A stretch of 34,384 bases of DNA, from NCBI GenBank assembly GCA_903893135.1, contig CAITLA010000237.1, forward strand, positions 1 through 34,384. Direction: 5' to 3'. Origin of the DNA: an uncultured Syntrophaceae bacterium. Lineage in GTDB: Bacteria; Desulfobacterota; Syntrophia; Syntrophales; UBA2185. Below the pieces are notes generated by a model. The model was given only the letters and a program-made list of their open reading frames with translations. It was not told the DNA's origin and did no database searches. Every line of letters starts with the position of its first letter. Positions within the stretch are counted from its first letter, which is position 1. Position numbers and translations under genes: made by a program. Positions 7,289 through 17,012 of the stretch are shown piece after piece.

Positions 7289-10200
7289 CTATGCCCAGAG
7301 AATAAGGCCGGTTGCGTGCTTGGCGGCAAGATTCTTATGGTACGGCAGCACCCTGATACCGTATAAATAGGGGCCATTGTTTTTCACGATGTATTCCGCA
7401 GAATATGTGAGGATCCCATCTGGCCCTTTTTTTGCTATGCTTAAAGGAATACAATCAGGAGATTCGGCAAATTCATATCCCTCCCTTCTTCCTATTATCA
7501 GCTCAACCAATATTTCTTCCGGCTCCACCTTCCCCGGATCGACCCTGGCGCTGATGATCAACGGCTGATCGACAAGCACGGCATCCCCGTGGATCCCTTC
7601 AATGCTGGCATCCAGGAGCCTGAGTGAGGAAAAACGCATGGGAATTTTGCGCCTCCAGTCCGCAAGCTCGCGGGACAGTCTGTGCGTATCCGTATAAAGT
7701 TCATGTTCCCTCTCCGCCGTGGGCAGATACATATCGTTGTAATAATCCAGGAGCATCCTTTCCGTGTTGAATCTGGGCATAAGGGTTTGTATGGATCTTT
7801 TAATCATGCTGATCCATTTTTCCGGCAGCCCTGATATTTCCCTGCTGTAGAATGCAGGTATCACTGAATTCTCGAGGATTGCATAAAGCGACTGGCTGTC
7901 CTCTTCATCGGCATTCGCCCTCTCTTCAATAAGCCCTTTACAGACAGGCCCTATGGTCCAGCCATTGGTTCCGTCATAGCCTTCGCACCACCACCCGTCA
8001 GATACGCTGACATTAAGCACGCCATTGGCGACGACCTTCTGACCGCTTGTACCGCTTGCCTCATAGGGTCTCCGGGGCGTATTCAGCCACACGTCGACAC
8101 CCTGGACAAGGCGCCGCGCTATGCTGATATCATAGTCCTCGATGAAAAATATCTTGCCTCTGAATCTTTCATCCCGGCAGACATCTATAACCTTCTTGAT
8201 GAGGCTTTTTCCCATGCCGTCGTTGGGATGCGCCTTTCCGGCCATAATTATATGAACAGGCCGCGTCGGATGATTCAGGATTCTGTCCAGACGGTCCAGA
8301 TCAGACAGGAGCATGTCGGCGCGCTTGTAAGGGGCAAAGCGTCTTGCGAATCCGATCATCAGGGCAGCGGGATTGATTTTTGAAAAGAATTCTTCCCGCC
8401 ACGTCTTCGTATAACCATATTTCACCCAGTGCTTGGAAAGATATTCCCGTAAAAAATTGATGGTCTTTTGCTTGAGTTCATATCTTGTGTCCCACAGCAG
8501 CGAATCGGGGATGTCTTTGACCTTTTCCCAGATTTCCGCGCTTCCCATGTTCTTTTCCCAATCTCCGAGATATGTATCAAAGAGGGATTGCATTCTCGGC
8601 GAGATATAGGACATCACGTGGACGCCGTTTGTGATGTGACGGATCGGGATGTCCGAGATGTTAAACCCCTTCCATACATCACGCCACATGCGCTTCGACA
8701 CTTCTCCATGAACGTGGCTTACGGCATTACTCATATGGGCCATCTTCAGGGCAAAAATGGCCATGAAAAATGTTCTCTCTTCTCCGCCCTCCTTCCGTCC
8801 CAGTTCCCAGAACTGTGACCAGGACATACCCGTTTTCTTGATGAAGCTGGAAAAGTAATGTTCCATCAAATCCCTGGGAAACCTCTCAATGCCTGCTTCA
8901 ACAGGCGTATGGGTGGTAAATGCCGTGCTGCCGCAAACGACCTCAATAGCCTCATCCAGGGAAAGTGCCTCCTCCGTCATCAGACCGGTGATTCGTTCGA
9001 ATATAAGAAATGCGGAATGACCCTCGTTGAGGTGGTAGACACGCGGCCGGATGCCCAACTTCTTTATCAGCCTGACACCGCCCATGCCTAAAAGGATCTC
9101 CTGTTCAATCCTTATTCTCTGGTCTGCCGGATAAAGCCGCTCCGTTATTTTCCGGTCCTGTACGGTATTACCCGGAACATCTGCATTCAGCAGGTATAAC
9201 GATACGCGCCCCGCCTTGACCTCCCAGATATTCGCATAGAGTGTTCTTCCGGGCAGTTCGAGAGATATCTGAACTTCATTTCCCATGTCGTCCCGAACAA
9301 TTTGAACAGGCATCATGGGGAATTCATTCTCCGGATATTCCTCTATCTGGATGCCGTTCTTATCAATAACCTGTTTGAAATAGCCGTTCTTATAAAGAAG
9401 GCCTATACCCACAAGCGGAATATTGAGATCACTGGCGGTTTTTAGATGATCACCGGAGAGCGTACCCAACCCCCCCGAATAGATGGGCATGCATTCATGA
9501 AGGCCGTATTCGGCAGAGAAATACGCAATCGGTGAAGACCATTTGATTGCCTGAGAGACCTGTACCCTTTCGTCGGGAGTCCTGTCATTCATGTATTCGT
9601 CGAACTGCTGCATGATCTGCGTATACATTGTCATATAGCTGGGGTTTTCTGATGCCTCCAATAACTTTTCCGGCGACACAGTCTCCAACATCCTGACAGG
9701 GTTATTTTCCATTTGCTCCCACACTTTGGGATCGAGGGAAATATAGAGGCTGCGGGCTTTGGGGTGCCACGTCCACCAGAGATTATAGGCGAGTTCCCGC
9801 AGCCGCTCAATCTTAAGGGGAAGATTCACGACGGCGGTAAATGCGCGAAAATGAGGCTGCGTAGATACACTGCCGGCAAAGACATATTTTTTTTCCATCC
9901 TGTAGTCTATCAGGACGAGCTTTTCCGCACGTTCACGGGCAGTGGAGATGGCCGCATCATACGCCTTGAGGTAAAACTTGAAGAAGTCTTTCCAGTTTGC
10001 CTGCAGGGCTACGCGCCTGGCGCTTTTTCGCCTCTCTTCAATTTCGTGATCAGTCCAGGATAGAACTCCCTTGAAGATATTATATAGATTTTCTTCGATT
10101 AACTCGATTTTCTGACCCTTGCGTTTCAAGAGGCTAACGCCGCTGTTCTCACCTGCCTTATCCTGGACCCATAGGCCGAAACCAGCCTGATCGGTAGTTA

Positions 10201-11545
10201 TCGTGGGTACGGAGTGGGCAACGCTCTCCAGGGGCGTATAACCCCACGGTTCATAGTATGACGGGAAAACGCCGAGATCGCATCCCGAGAGGGCTTCGTA
10301 ATAGGTCATGTTGATCAGGCCATCATGACCGTTTAAGTATGCCGGGTCAAAGATGACGTGAATCCTGTTTTGGGGCGTATTCATAAGTCCCAATCTGTTG
10401 CATGTCTGTAAAATAGGATCGGATGCCTCATAGTGGAGCCTGTGGGTGGCAACGGGAGGGTTGCCCGGTTCGGCTCTTCCGGGCTCGTGCTGCAGGGTGG
10501 GAATCAAATCCATATGTCCTCCAAGTACGAAAAGGCAGGCCAGAACTTCTTCATCTTTGGTCATGTCCTTCTCGAGGCGGCCCAGGGCATTTAGAAAAAT
10601 ATCAATGCCTTTATTATGGAATTCGTAGCGTCCCGATATGATCAAAATCTTCATATTCGAAGAAAAATCTTTTCTCAAGAACCGTGAAGCCGCGGCCAGG
10701 AGTTTTTCCCTCGATTTCAACGCCGGCGCTCTGTTTGCGGTGAGATCAGGAATGTGGTCCACATCAAGACCGTTGGGTGTAATAACATCCGGGTACCTGC
10801 CAAGAAAATTTTTTGCTTCAGAGGCGGTTATTTCACTGACTGTCGTGAAACAGTCTGCCTCCCTTGCAGAGGCCACTTCCATGGAATATTTAGCTTTGAT
10901 ATTGTGGGCACTCGCTTCTGCCAGCGGCGATATATTGTCCATGACTGTGTATATATCCACCCCTGAACCAGCGAGGGTTCTTCCGAGAATCGTTGCGTGT
11001 GTCGTAAATATGGTGCCTATTTCGGGAACCTTTTTTTTCACGCACAGGAGGCCCGCGCCGCACATCCATTCGTGAAACTGAGCGATGGCCGGTATGTTAT
11101 TATGCGGTCTGACCATCAGGTTATAGATCGTTTCGATTACTTCACCGCAGGCATAACTGAACATCAAGGGTTCCACGTAGTCCCATCCGCCGGCTATGGA
11201 ATCTATGCCGTAATCCTCCCAGAGCCTGTAAAGCAACTGGTCTTTGTCATATTTCTTTCCGAAATTGACAAGGATGACCTTCGGCTCTCCGGGAATTTTC
11301 CACCTGCCAAAACGGCACGGGATTTCCTTGATGGCCGTACTTTCCCTGATCTTGACCCAGCAGTCCTCGTCTGTTTCTTCAAAATCGGGGTTCGTCTTGA
11401 GATCAGGTCCCAGAAGGAAGTACCGTTCACCATAGTTGCGAATGGCCTCCCTCATCTTGCTGGCAATAACGGTATATATTCCTCCTACCTTATTGCATAC
11501 CTCCCAGCTGACCTCAAATAGATAGCCTTTAGTCTGCCTCTTCAT
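7289..11545 (-). CDS. Fused glycogen synthase (GT3) and alpha-glucan phosphorylase (GT35)
   Basis: The 1418-aa product joins two opposite activities. Residues 1-530 resemble the eukaryotic-type GT3 glycogen synthase: VSWEVCNKVGGIYTV at 12-26 and YYEPWGYTPLE at 430-440, giving the E-X7-E pair Glu432 and Glu440. GT3 enzymes use UDP-glucose. Residues about 575-1300 are a short-form GT35 phosphorylase: RELAYNLWWTWHP near 584, AYFSAEYGLHECMPIYSGGL at 674, and EASGTSGQKVVANG at 1162 with the pyridoxal-phosphate lysine at Lys1170. The last 110 residues form a beta-rich tail. All the key residues I can check are kept, so both halves may be active: one elongating alpha-1,4-glucan, the other releasing glucose-1-phosphate. 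The start has GAGGAG 8 nt upstream and overlaps the GH57 gene by 17 bp, implying coupled translation. The reading is unbroken, so it is a real fusion unless an undetected sequencing error joined two genes. Confidence 0.92.
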   Translation of the reverse strand: MKRQTKGYLFEVSWEVCNKVGGIYTVIASKMREAIRNYGERYFLLGPDLKTNPDFEETDEDCWVKIRESTAIKEIPCRFGRWKIPGEPKVILVNFGKKYDKDQLLYRLWEDYGIDSIAGGWDYVEPLMFSYACGEVIETIYNLMVRPHNNIPAIAQFHEWMCGAGLLCVKKKVPEIGTIFTTHATILGRTLAGSGVDIYTVMDNISPLAEASAHNIKAKYSMEVASAREADCFTTVSEITASEAKNFLGRYPDVITPNGLDVDHIPDLTANRAPALKSREKLLAAASRFLRKDFSSNMKILIISGRYEFHNKGIDIFLNALGRLEKDMTKDEEVLACLFVLGGHMDLIPTLQHEPGRAEPGNPPVATHRLHYEASDPILQTCNRLGLMNTPQNRIHVIFDPAYLNGHDGLINMTYYEALSGCDLGVFPSYYEPWGYTPLESVAHSVPTITTDQAGFGLWVQDKAGENSGVSLLKRKGQKIELIEENLYNIFKGVLSWTDHEIEERRKSARRVALQANWKDFFKFYLKAYDAAISTARERAEKLVLIDYRMEKKYVFAGSVSTQPHFRAFTAVVNLPLKIERLRELAYNLWWTWHPKARSLYISLDPKVWEQMENNPVRMLETVSPEKLLEASENPSYMTMYTQIMQQFDEYMNDRTPDERVQVSQAIKWSSPIAYFSAEYGLHECMPIYSGGLGTLSGDHLKTASDLNIPLVGIGLLYKNGYFKQVIDKNGIQIEEYPENEFPMMPVQIVRDDMGNEVQISLELPGRTLYANIWEVKAGRVSLYLLNADVPGNTVQDRKITERLYPADQRIRIEQEILLGMGGVRLIKKLGIRPRVYHLNEGHSAFLIFERITGLMTEEALSLDEAIEVVCGSTAFTTHTPVEAGIERFPRDLMEHYFSSFIKKTGMSWSQFWELGRKEGGEERTFFMAIFALKMAHMSNAVSHVHGEVSKRMWRDVWKGFNISDIPIRHITNGVHVMSYISPRMQSLFDTYLGDWEKNMGSAEIWEKVKDIPDSLLWDTRYELKQKTINFLREYLSKHWVKYGYTKTWREEFFSKINPAALMIGFARRFAPYKRADMLLSDLDRLDRILNHPTRPVHIIMAGKAHPNDGMGKSLIKKVIDVCRDERFRGKIFFIEDYDISIARRLVQGVDVWLNTPRRPYEASGTSGQKVVANGVLNVSVSDGWWCEGYDGTNGWTIGPVCKGLIEERANADEEDSQSLYAILENSVIPAFYSREISGLPEKWISMIKRSIQTLMPRFNTERMLLDYYNDMYLPTAEREHELYTDTHRLSRELADWRRKIPMRFSSLRLLDASIEGIHGDAVLVDQPLIISARVDPGKVEPEEILVELIIGRREGYEFAESPDCIPLSIAKKGPDGILTYSAEYIVKNNGPYLYGIRVLPYHKNLAAKHATGLILWA

Positions 11546-12740
11546 GGATTGCGCTCCTCTTTTTGCCTAAATATCCGGAAAAGTCGTCGATGATATTCAT
11601 ATAGTTGATATACGCATCATAGGGCGACCCGTAGGGATTGGAATGTTTATGGATGTCCCCGTCGGCAAGCTCTCTGGTGCGCATGTAGAAGAAATGATCC
11701 GATGCCTGGAGCATGCGCCACGTGTGGAGAAATATCGCGTCTTTCCGACTTCGCACTTTCGACTCCATACTGTAAAGCGCATCAATCGCGTCTTTCTGCA
11801 ATGCATTTCCCAGCCGCGTGTCTAAATCCCTTTCGGCATCTGCCCATGAGATATAATCCTCCACATCAAGTTCGTCAACAGGAGTGTAGTCTCCGGCAAT
11901 CTCCAACGGGGTCTGAAACCTGAAATCGGGATGCGCCAGAATTTCGCGGGGCAGGAGACGGAGAAAGTCAAGTATCCCCGTTTCATCCGGGTGATGTTCA
12001 CCAAAGGTCTCATAATTCATGAAAAGGTTTATGACATCCCCGGTATCGTTCATGCTGTGAATCCAGTTAGCATATTTGTCGGCCAAGAATGGGTGTGCAG
12101 ACCACGTTGGGTCCGAAAAATGAAAGGCAATATCATCGGAGAGACGGTAGTTTCTCAAGAGCAGTTTCAGATTCTTACACCCTGAGGGTCGGTAGACATA
12201 GTTGGGAGACCGCCATCCCAGGATCTTATCTACCCCTTCGGCCACAATGACATGGTATCCCATTTTTTCTGCGTATTTCGCGAGCGCGCTGTTATAGATG
12301 AGTTCAGTGTGACGAAGCGTCCTGGGTGTTTGACCAAACAGGGTCTTTATCTTCTTCTTATGCAACATGACCTGCTCTCTGAATTCCCGGACGGAATAGA
12401 GATATGCGAGGGAATGGTAATAAGTCTCACTTACAAACTCCACACATCCCGTATCGGCAAGTCGTTTAAAGCTTTCAAGAACGTCACCCCGATGTTTTTC
12501 AAACTGATCAAGGAGAACGCCTGTTATCGAAAACGCTACCCGGAAATCTCCCTTATACTGCTTGATCAGATCAAGCATGATGCGGTTGGCCGGAAGATAG
12601 CATTTTTCAGATGATATGTGCAGGTTCTTGAGGTTTCTTTCCGAATCCTCGTAAACGTGGTCATGGTCAATATCAAAAAAGGTATAGTGCTTCAGCCAGC
12701 GAGGCTTATTCACGTGAAAGAGCAGACAGATACTTGGCAT
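11529..12740 (-). CDS. Glycoside hydrolase family 57 protein, altered catalytic motifs
   Basis: The 403-aa product aligns end to end with the GH57 alpha-amylase-like group: MPSICLLFHVNKP at the start, EKCYLPANRIMLDLIK, FSITGVLLDQFEKH, the nucleophile region LRHTELIYN (Glu146), and SDDIAFHFSD. Two signatures are changed. The His-Gln-Pro of conserved region 1 (normally VHQPFRL) reads Asn-Lys-Pro at residues 11-13. The conserved region 4 motif DYETFGEH reads NYETFGEH, placing Asn242 where the family has the acid/base Asp. The fold looks intact but hydrolysis may be weak, altered or lost. It lies between the GT4 gene (12 bp) and the synthase-phosphorylase gene (overlapping), so it is surely part of the glycogen operon and may act on, or merely bind, alpha-glucan. 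Confidence 0.88.
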   Translation of the reverse strand: MPSICLLFHVNKPRWLKHYTFFDIDHDHVYEDSERNLKNLHISSEKCYLPANRIMLDLIKQYKGDFRVAFSITGVLLDQFEKHRGDVLESFKRLADTGCVEFVSETYYHSLAYLYSVREFREQVMLHKKKIKTLFGQTPRTLRHTELIYNSALAKYAEKMGYHVIVAEGVDKILGWRSPNYVYRPSGCKNLKLLLRNYRLSDDIAFHFSDPTWSAHPFLADKYANWIHSMNDTGDVINLFMNYETFGEHHPDETGILDFLRLLPREILAHPDFRFQTPLEIAGDYTPVDELDVEDYISWADAERDLDTRLGNALQKDAIDALYSMESKVRSRKDAIFLHTWRMLQASDHFFYMRTRELADGDIHKHSNPYGSPYDAYINYMNIIDDFSGYLGKKRSAIHEEAD

Positions 12741-12752
12741 TTTCCCACCTTT

Positions 12753-14045
12753 TCAATGCAACACGAGCCTGTAGACATCGACGATCTTTTCAGCAGCTTT
12801 TTCCCAGTGAACGCTTCGTAATTGCTCACGCGACCTCTCGACAATCTCCTCTACCAGACTCGGGTATCTTAGAATAGCAATTATCTTATTGGCAATTTCA
12901 TCCACATCCCAGAAGTCCACTTTCAAAACATGATCAAGGATCTCCGCTGCACCGGACTGTCTGGAAATAATGACAGGCACATCGTAAACCATCGCCTCAA
13001 GAGAAGATATACCGAAAGGTTCCGATACGCTGCACATGACATACATGTTGCTCATGGAGAATATACGCTCGACTTCTGTTCCCTGAAGAAAGCCGGTAAA
13101 GTGGAAATTCTTCCCTATATGGAGTTCGGCGACCCGCTCGATCATGCGGGGCATCATATCTCCGGCGCCCGCCATGACAAACGTCACTTCCGGAAATTCT
13201 TTCAAGACTCTTGCTGCCGCCTCGATAAAATAGTCAGGACCCTTTTGAAAGGTAATTCTGCCGAGAAAAAGTACAATCTTTTTGTCAGGATTTTTTTCCC
13301 AATGGTAAACCTTTGGCGCTTCATCTCGCGAAACGGCGTTATGAACAACGGATACCTTATCAGGATCAATACCATAGTGTTTGATTATCAAATTTTTTGT
13401 ATAATTGCTCACAGCAATAACATGATCGCATAACACCATGCCGCAGCGCTCCAGATAATAGATATCCTGATTTACATGTTCGCCGCTTCTGTCAAATTCC
13501 AGAGAATGAATGTGAAGAACAAGGGGCTTCCCGCTGACCTTCTTGGCATAGAGACCGGCAAAGACGGCCATCCAGTCATGGGCGTGGATGACATCAAACG
13601 ACTGCTCTCCGGCAATAACACCGGCTGCCCTTGCATACCTCATGACTTCGGCAATCAGATTTGGACCATAGTGCCCTGAGGTTCCCAAAACGTGGGAGCC
13701 CTCCGTTTCCATCGAGCCTTTTTCGTATGAGGGCAGGTCAAAATGTCGCCGCTGCGACCTTTCATACTCGCCCTTATTTAGATATGGCCTAAGAGTGGAA
13801 TTGATCAGCCTGACATCGAGTCCGGCAAAGATATCCATGGCGTCAATATCCTGAGCCCTCACGGGACTTGCCGGCGCCGAAATCAAATCCACGTGTGATG
13901 GCAGAGCCTCACCGGGCCATTCGGGAATGACGAAGGATATCTTGTGACCCAACGCGACGAGCGCCTTGGTGATACCGAAACAGGCCGTCCCGAGACCGCC
14001 ACTTACATGGGGCGGAAATTCCCACCCGAACATAAGGATTCTCAA
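12753..14045 (-). CDS. Glycosyltransferase family 4 (glycogen synthase-like)
   Basis: The product is about 430 aa with a two-domain GT-B fold. Near the N-terminus is ILMFGWEFPPHVSGGLGTAC. The C-terminal domain has VVHNAVSRDE, LFLGRITFQKGPDYFIEAA and SVSEPFGISSLEAM, the E-X7-E-type donor site. Similar GT4 proteins act as glycogen or other alpha-glucan synthases, but the donor and product are not fixed by sequence. An ATG at 14066 opens the frame, but an AAGGAGG ribosome site lies within its first codons. The TTG at 14045 is 9 nt past that site and gives the usual MRILMFGWEFPP start, so it is preferred. It follows the debranching gene by about 170 bp and precedes the GH57 gene by 12 bp. Confidence 0.88.
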   Translation of the reverse strand: MRILMFGWEFPPHVSGGLGTACFGITKALVALGHKISFVIPEWPGEALPSHVDLISAPASPVRAQDIDAMDIFAGLDVRLINSTLRPYLNKGEYERSQRRHFDLPSYEKGSMETEGSHVLGTSGHYGPNLIAEVMRYARAAGVIAGEQSFDVIHAHDWMAVFAGLYAKKVSGKPLVLHIHSLEFDRSGEHVNQDIYYLERCGMVLCDHVIAVSNYTKNLIIKHYGIDPDKVSVVHNAVSRDEAPKVYHWEKNPDKKIVLFLGRITFQKGPDYFIEAAARVLKEFPEVTFVMAGAGDMMPRMIERVAELHIGKNFHFTGFLQGTEVERIFSMSNMYVMCSVSEPFGISSLEAMVYDVPVIISRQSGAAEILDHVLKVDFWDVDEIANKIIAILRYPSLVEEIVERSREQLRSVHWEKAAEKIVDVYRLVLH

Positions 14046-14216
14046 GGCTCTCCGCCTCCTTAGCATAAAACAATTGTGTCTGTATCGGAATGTTATTACA
14101 GGGGTGACTCTTGCACGATACCGCTGAAATATATTTTTACTATAATGTCATAATGGAAGGTTAAAGTAAACCAGAAAATCCTTTCATTATATGCCATCGA
14201 ATGCCTTACTGGGAAT

Positions 14217-16217
14217 TTAAGTATCAGGAGTATCATTGAGAAGCATATACAGTCTGATTAGTCCGGCAGCGCTCCAGGCCTGCGAAATGCACCCGTTAGG
14301 GCGATGGGGAACGTCGCCATCGAAGATTTCAGATATGCAACCGATGCCGGCGTCCGGCATATGGTTGCGAAGAAATGCCCGAATGTAATTTAAGAGAAAT
14401 GTCTTTGCCGCCGCTTTATCTTCTGCGGCCTTGATATATGCCTCGCCGAAATGTGCTATCAGCCAGGGCCACACAGTGCCTTGATGATAGGCCGCATCCC
14501 TCGTCAAGCCATCGCCTTCGTACCGCCCTTTATAGCTTTTATCTTCCGGTGAGAGGGTTCTCAGGCCAACCGGCGTAAGGAGGTGCTTCTTGACTTTCTC
14601 GACCACACCCATCCATTTAGCTGTATCCAATGGCGAGTAGGGAAGCGAGACAGCCAGAATCTGATTCGGCCTTACGGCCTGATCCAGAAAACCGTCGCGG
14701 AAGACATCACCCAGATAGGCCTCGCCTTCGATCCAGAAGGTATCGACAAAGGATTTCCTTATCCTTGAGATCAGATCCCGGGGAAAAAACTCATGATCAT
14801 CAAAAAGCTGTCCGAGTTCATGGGCGAAGCAGATGGCGTTGTACCAGAGGGCATTGATCTCTACGGGATATCCCCATCGCGCGGTGACAGGCGTGCCTGC
14901 TACGGTTGCATCCATCCATGTTATATGCGTACCCTTATCACCCGCGTGGAGCAAACCGTTTTCGCCCATATAGATATTGAATGCCGTACCACCCACATAC
15001 CCTTTCAGAATCCTCTTCATGACCGGCCACAGCCGGCTTTTAATAAACCGGATGTCGCCTCCGTACTTCAGCATCTGTTGAATGGCCCAGAAATACCAGA
15101 GTGACGTATCGACCGTATTGTAAGCATTTTCCATCTCGTCATCGGAGAAATAATTGGGCAGAATGCCGTTCTTTTCATATGCGCTAATTGAGTCGAGGAT
15201 GGCCATCCCCTCCTCGGAACGGCCGCTCAAGAATGTCAAACCCGGAAGCGAGATGAGTGTATCCCGTCCCCAGTCGCCGAACCAGTGATATCCGGCAATG
15301 ATAGCCGGTCGGCCTGACGGTGAATTGATGAGAAACTGCTGACCAGAAGTAATCAGGTTTCGGACGTGAATCCTATCCTCCTCATTTTCAAACTTCTCCG
15401 CCATCTTCTCGTCTCTTGAGACCTCCTTAGAGCGCCTCGCCGTTTCCGTCATCCATATTTCTTCCAGCTTTTCACGGCAGGCGTCCGTCGATGCAGAAAT
15501 GATGACGGTACTTCCCTTTTCAATGGGAATCTCGAGAATGCCGGGACAGAAAAGATCCTCATGCCAGTCAAAGCCCCTGTCTTTCTCTCTCTCATATTCA
15601 AAATTATTGTACCAGACAGGAGAAGGGAAAATTTTCGCTTCTACATTCGTTTGAACAACAATGGGAGGCATGCCGTCATAAGGGTGTAGACTGAATCCCC
15701 TTTCCGTCTTGTATGTTTCCGTTTGAAGGAACATGTTCTCTTTGGTCAAGGCGTGATAACCACGAAATGCAACGAATGGTTTCAGACGTAAGGCGCCCGG
15801 AAACTGACAATGTTCGACGTCATACCTGATGAGTACGCGATCCTCGTTATGGATCATCATAATTGCCTTATGGATGCGTATCCCATCTGCCTCATAGGTA
15901 AACCGGGGGGAATAATCCAGGCTAAATTCCTTCAGGAAATGCTTCTCCTTGGGGAAAAAGAAACCGGGATATTGACAGCATGAAAGGAAGAATTCCTTTT
16001 CGCCTGAAATGACTGCGTCTTCGAGCCACGAAAGGAGGACATGCCTCCCTTTCGGCATCCTGAGATTTGCCACCAAGAGGCCATGATACTTTCTCGTATT
16101 GCAAGAGAGTATCGTACTGGATGCATACCCCCCCAAACCGTTGGTATCAAGCCACTCTAAGGTCAAGGCCCTTTCAAGATTCGAGGAGGAGGACTCATCC
16201 ACCGTATATCGTTTCAT
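14217..16217 (-). CDS. Amylo-alpha-1,6-glucosidase / glycogen debranching enzyme
   Basis: The 666-aa product has the GDE N-terminal domain (EWLDTNGLGGYASSTI and NTRKYHGLLVANLR) followed by the (alpha/alpha)6-barrel catalytic domain of GH133 type (AGYHWFGDWGRDTLISLPGL, TWMDATVAGTPVTARWGYPV and RDAAYHQGTVWPWLIAHFGE). It removes alpha-1,6 branch residues from glycogen. ATGs at 16241 and 16226 are possible, but the one at 16217 (MKRYTVDES) has GGAAGG 9 nt upstream. It sits about 100 bp after lolA and leads the run of glycan genes transcribed leftward. No signal peptide is seen, so it is cytoplasmic. Confidence 0.93.
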   Translation of the reverse strand: MKRYTVDESSSSNLERALTLEWLDTNGLGGYASSTILSCNTRKYHGLLVANLRMPKGRHVLLSWLEDAVISGEKEFFLSCCQYPGFFFPKEKHFLKEFSLDYSPRFTYEADGIRIHKAIMMIHNEDRVLIRYDVEHCQFPGALRLKPFVAFRGYHALTKENMFLQTETYKTERGFSLHPYDGMPPIVVQTNVEAKIFPSPVWYNNFEYEREKDRGFDWHEDLFCPGILEIPIEKGSTVIISASTDACREKLEEIWMTETARRSKEVSRDEKMAEKFENEEDRIHVRNLITSGQQFLINSPSGRPAIIAGYHWFGDWGRDTLISLPGLTFLSGRSEEGMAILDSISAYEKNGILPNYFSDDEMENAYNTVDTSLWYFWAIQQMLKYGGDIRFIKSRLWPVMKRILKGYVGGTAFNIYMGENGLLHAGDKGTHITWMDATVAGTPVTARWGYPVEINALWYNAICFAHELGQLFDDHEFFPRDLISRIRKSFVDTFWIEGEAYLGDVFRDGFLDQAVRPNQILAVSLPYSPLDTAKWMGVVEKVKKHLLTPVGLRTLSPEDKSYKGRYEGDGLTRDAAYHQGTVWPWLIAHFGEAYIKAAEDKAAAKTFLLNYIRAFLRNHMPDAGIGCISEIFDGDVPHRPNGCISQAWSAAGLIRLYMLLNDTPDT

Positions 16218-16319
16218 CTGTGTCATCCTTCCATGGGGCAAATCGAAAAGTCAAAAAAGCCCGCAGGGTATCAAATAATTTACGGCAATTGGCTGGGGAA
16301 AGGACGGCGCTACCATCAA

Positions 16320-17012
16320 TCATGGCATATTGAATACTTCTACGCCTGATGGGGGCTTGAAGTTAAAAAGCTTATCGTCAAGGTTGTTGTTGATTCTTAT
16401 ATCTGCGAGCCGGATACGGGTAACATTTCCATACAGGTCTGCAAAACTGCATTGTATGATCTGAAAGTTTTCCTTATCTATGGTGATATACAACTTGTCG
16501 ACGCCTGTGTCCGAAACTTTGGGAACAAGGGTAAGGAGATAGTCCCCATTCCTGTCCACAGTATCAGGCTTTGAAAAGCCTACATGGAAATCTTCACTCA
16601 GTTTGCCTATGCCTGAAAGAAACTTCACGGCCAGCTTCGACCTGTAGATATTTTCTGTATCCTGTACATAGGCAGCACGGTCCTCCGGAATATACAACCA
16701 TGCTTTTTTAGGATTGATGATTAATTTTTTTGCCTTTGGTTTTGAATAGACCCACAACATTCTCCTGGGATTTTTTACATAAACAACCCCTTCCTCCCTT
16801 TCTGTCTTATTCACTGATTTGATCGTCACTTCCTGTATGAATTGCGCTTTTATGTCCTGTGTTTTTTTATATCTCTCCTGTGTTCTTGCAATCAGCTCAT
16901 TGAGAGGCAGGATATCCGCGAATGATGTTCGCAAAGCAAAAAATAAAAGACAAATCAAGATGATAACTGTCTTTAATGAATAGCGATAATTTCGGTCACA
17001 TTTTTTTTTCAT
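16320..17012 (-). CDS. lolA: Outer-membrane lipoprotein carrier protein LolA
   Basis: The 230-aa product has a signal peptide (TVIILICLLFFALRTSFA, then DI). The mature part is LolA-like: ELIARTQERYKKTQDIKAQF, then a beta-rich half-barrel with PRRMLWVYSKPKAKKLI and a late FNFKPPSGVEVF. LolA ferries lipoproteins from the inner to the outer membrane across the periplasm. Its presence indicates a diderm cell and fits the lipoprotein at 29842-33030. The gene is on the same strand as the glycogen genes; whether it shares their transcript is unclear. Confidence 0.9.
   Translation of the reverse strand: MKKKCDRNYRYSLKTVIILICLLFFALRTSFADILPLNELIARTQERYKKTQDIKAQFIQEVTIKSVNKTEREEGVVYVKNPRRMLWVYSKPKAKKLIINPKKAWLYIPEDRAAYVQDTENIYRSKLAVKFLSGIGKLSEDFHVGFSKPDTVDRNGDYLLTLVPKVSDTGVDKLYITIDKENFQIIQCSFADLYGNVTRIRLADIRINNNLDDKLFNFKPPSGVEVFNMP

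Noticed and set aside
10638-11521. Several open frames on the plus strand across the synthase-phosphorylase gene
   Set aside because: They are antisense to a gene with strong protein motifs, lack ribosome sites and show no recognisable domain.
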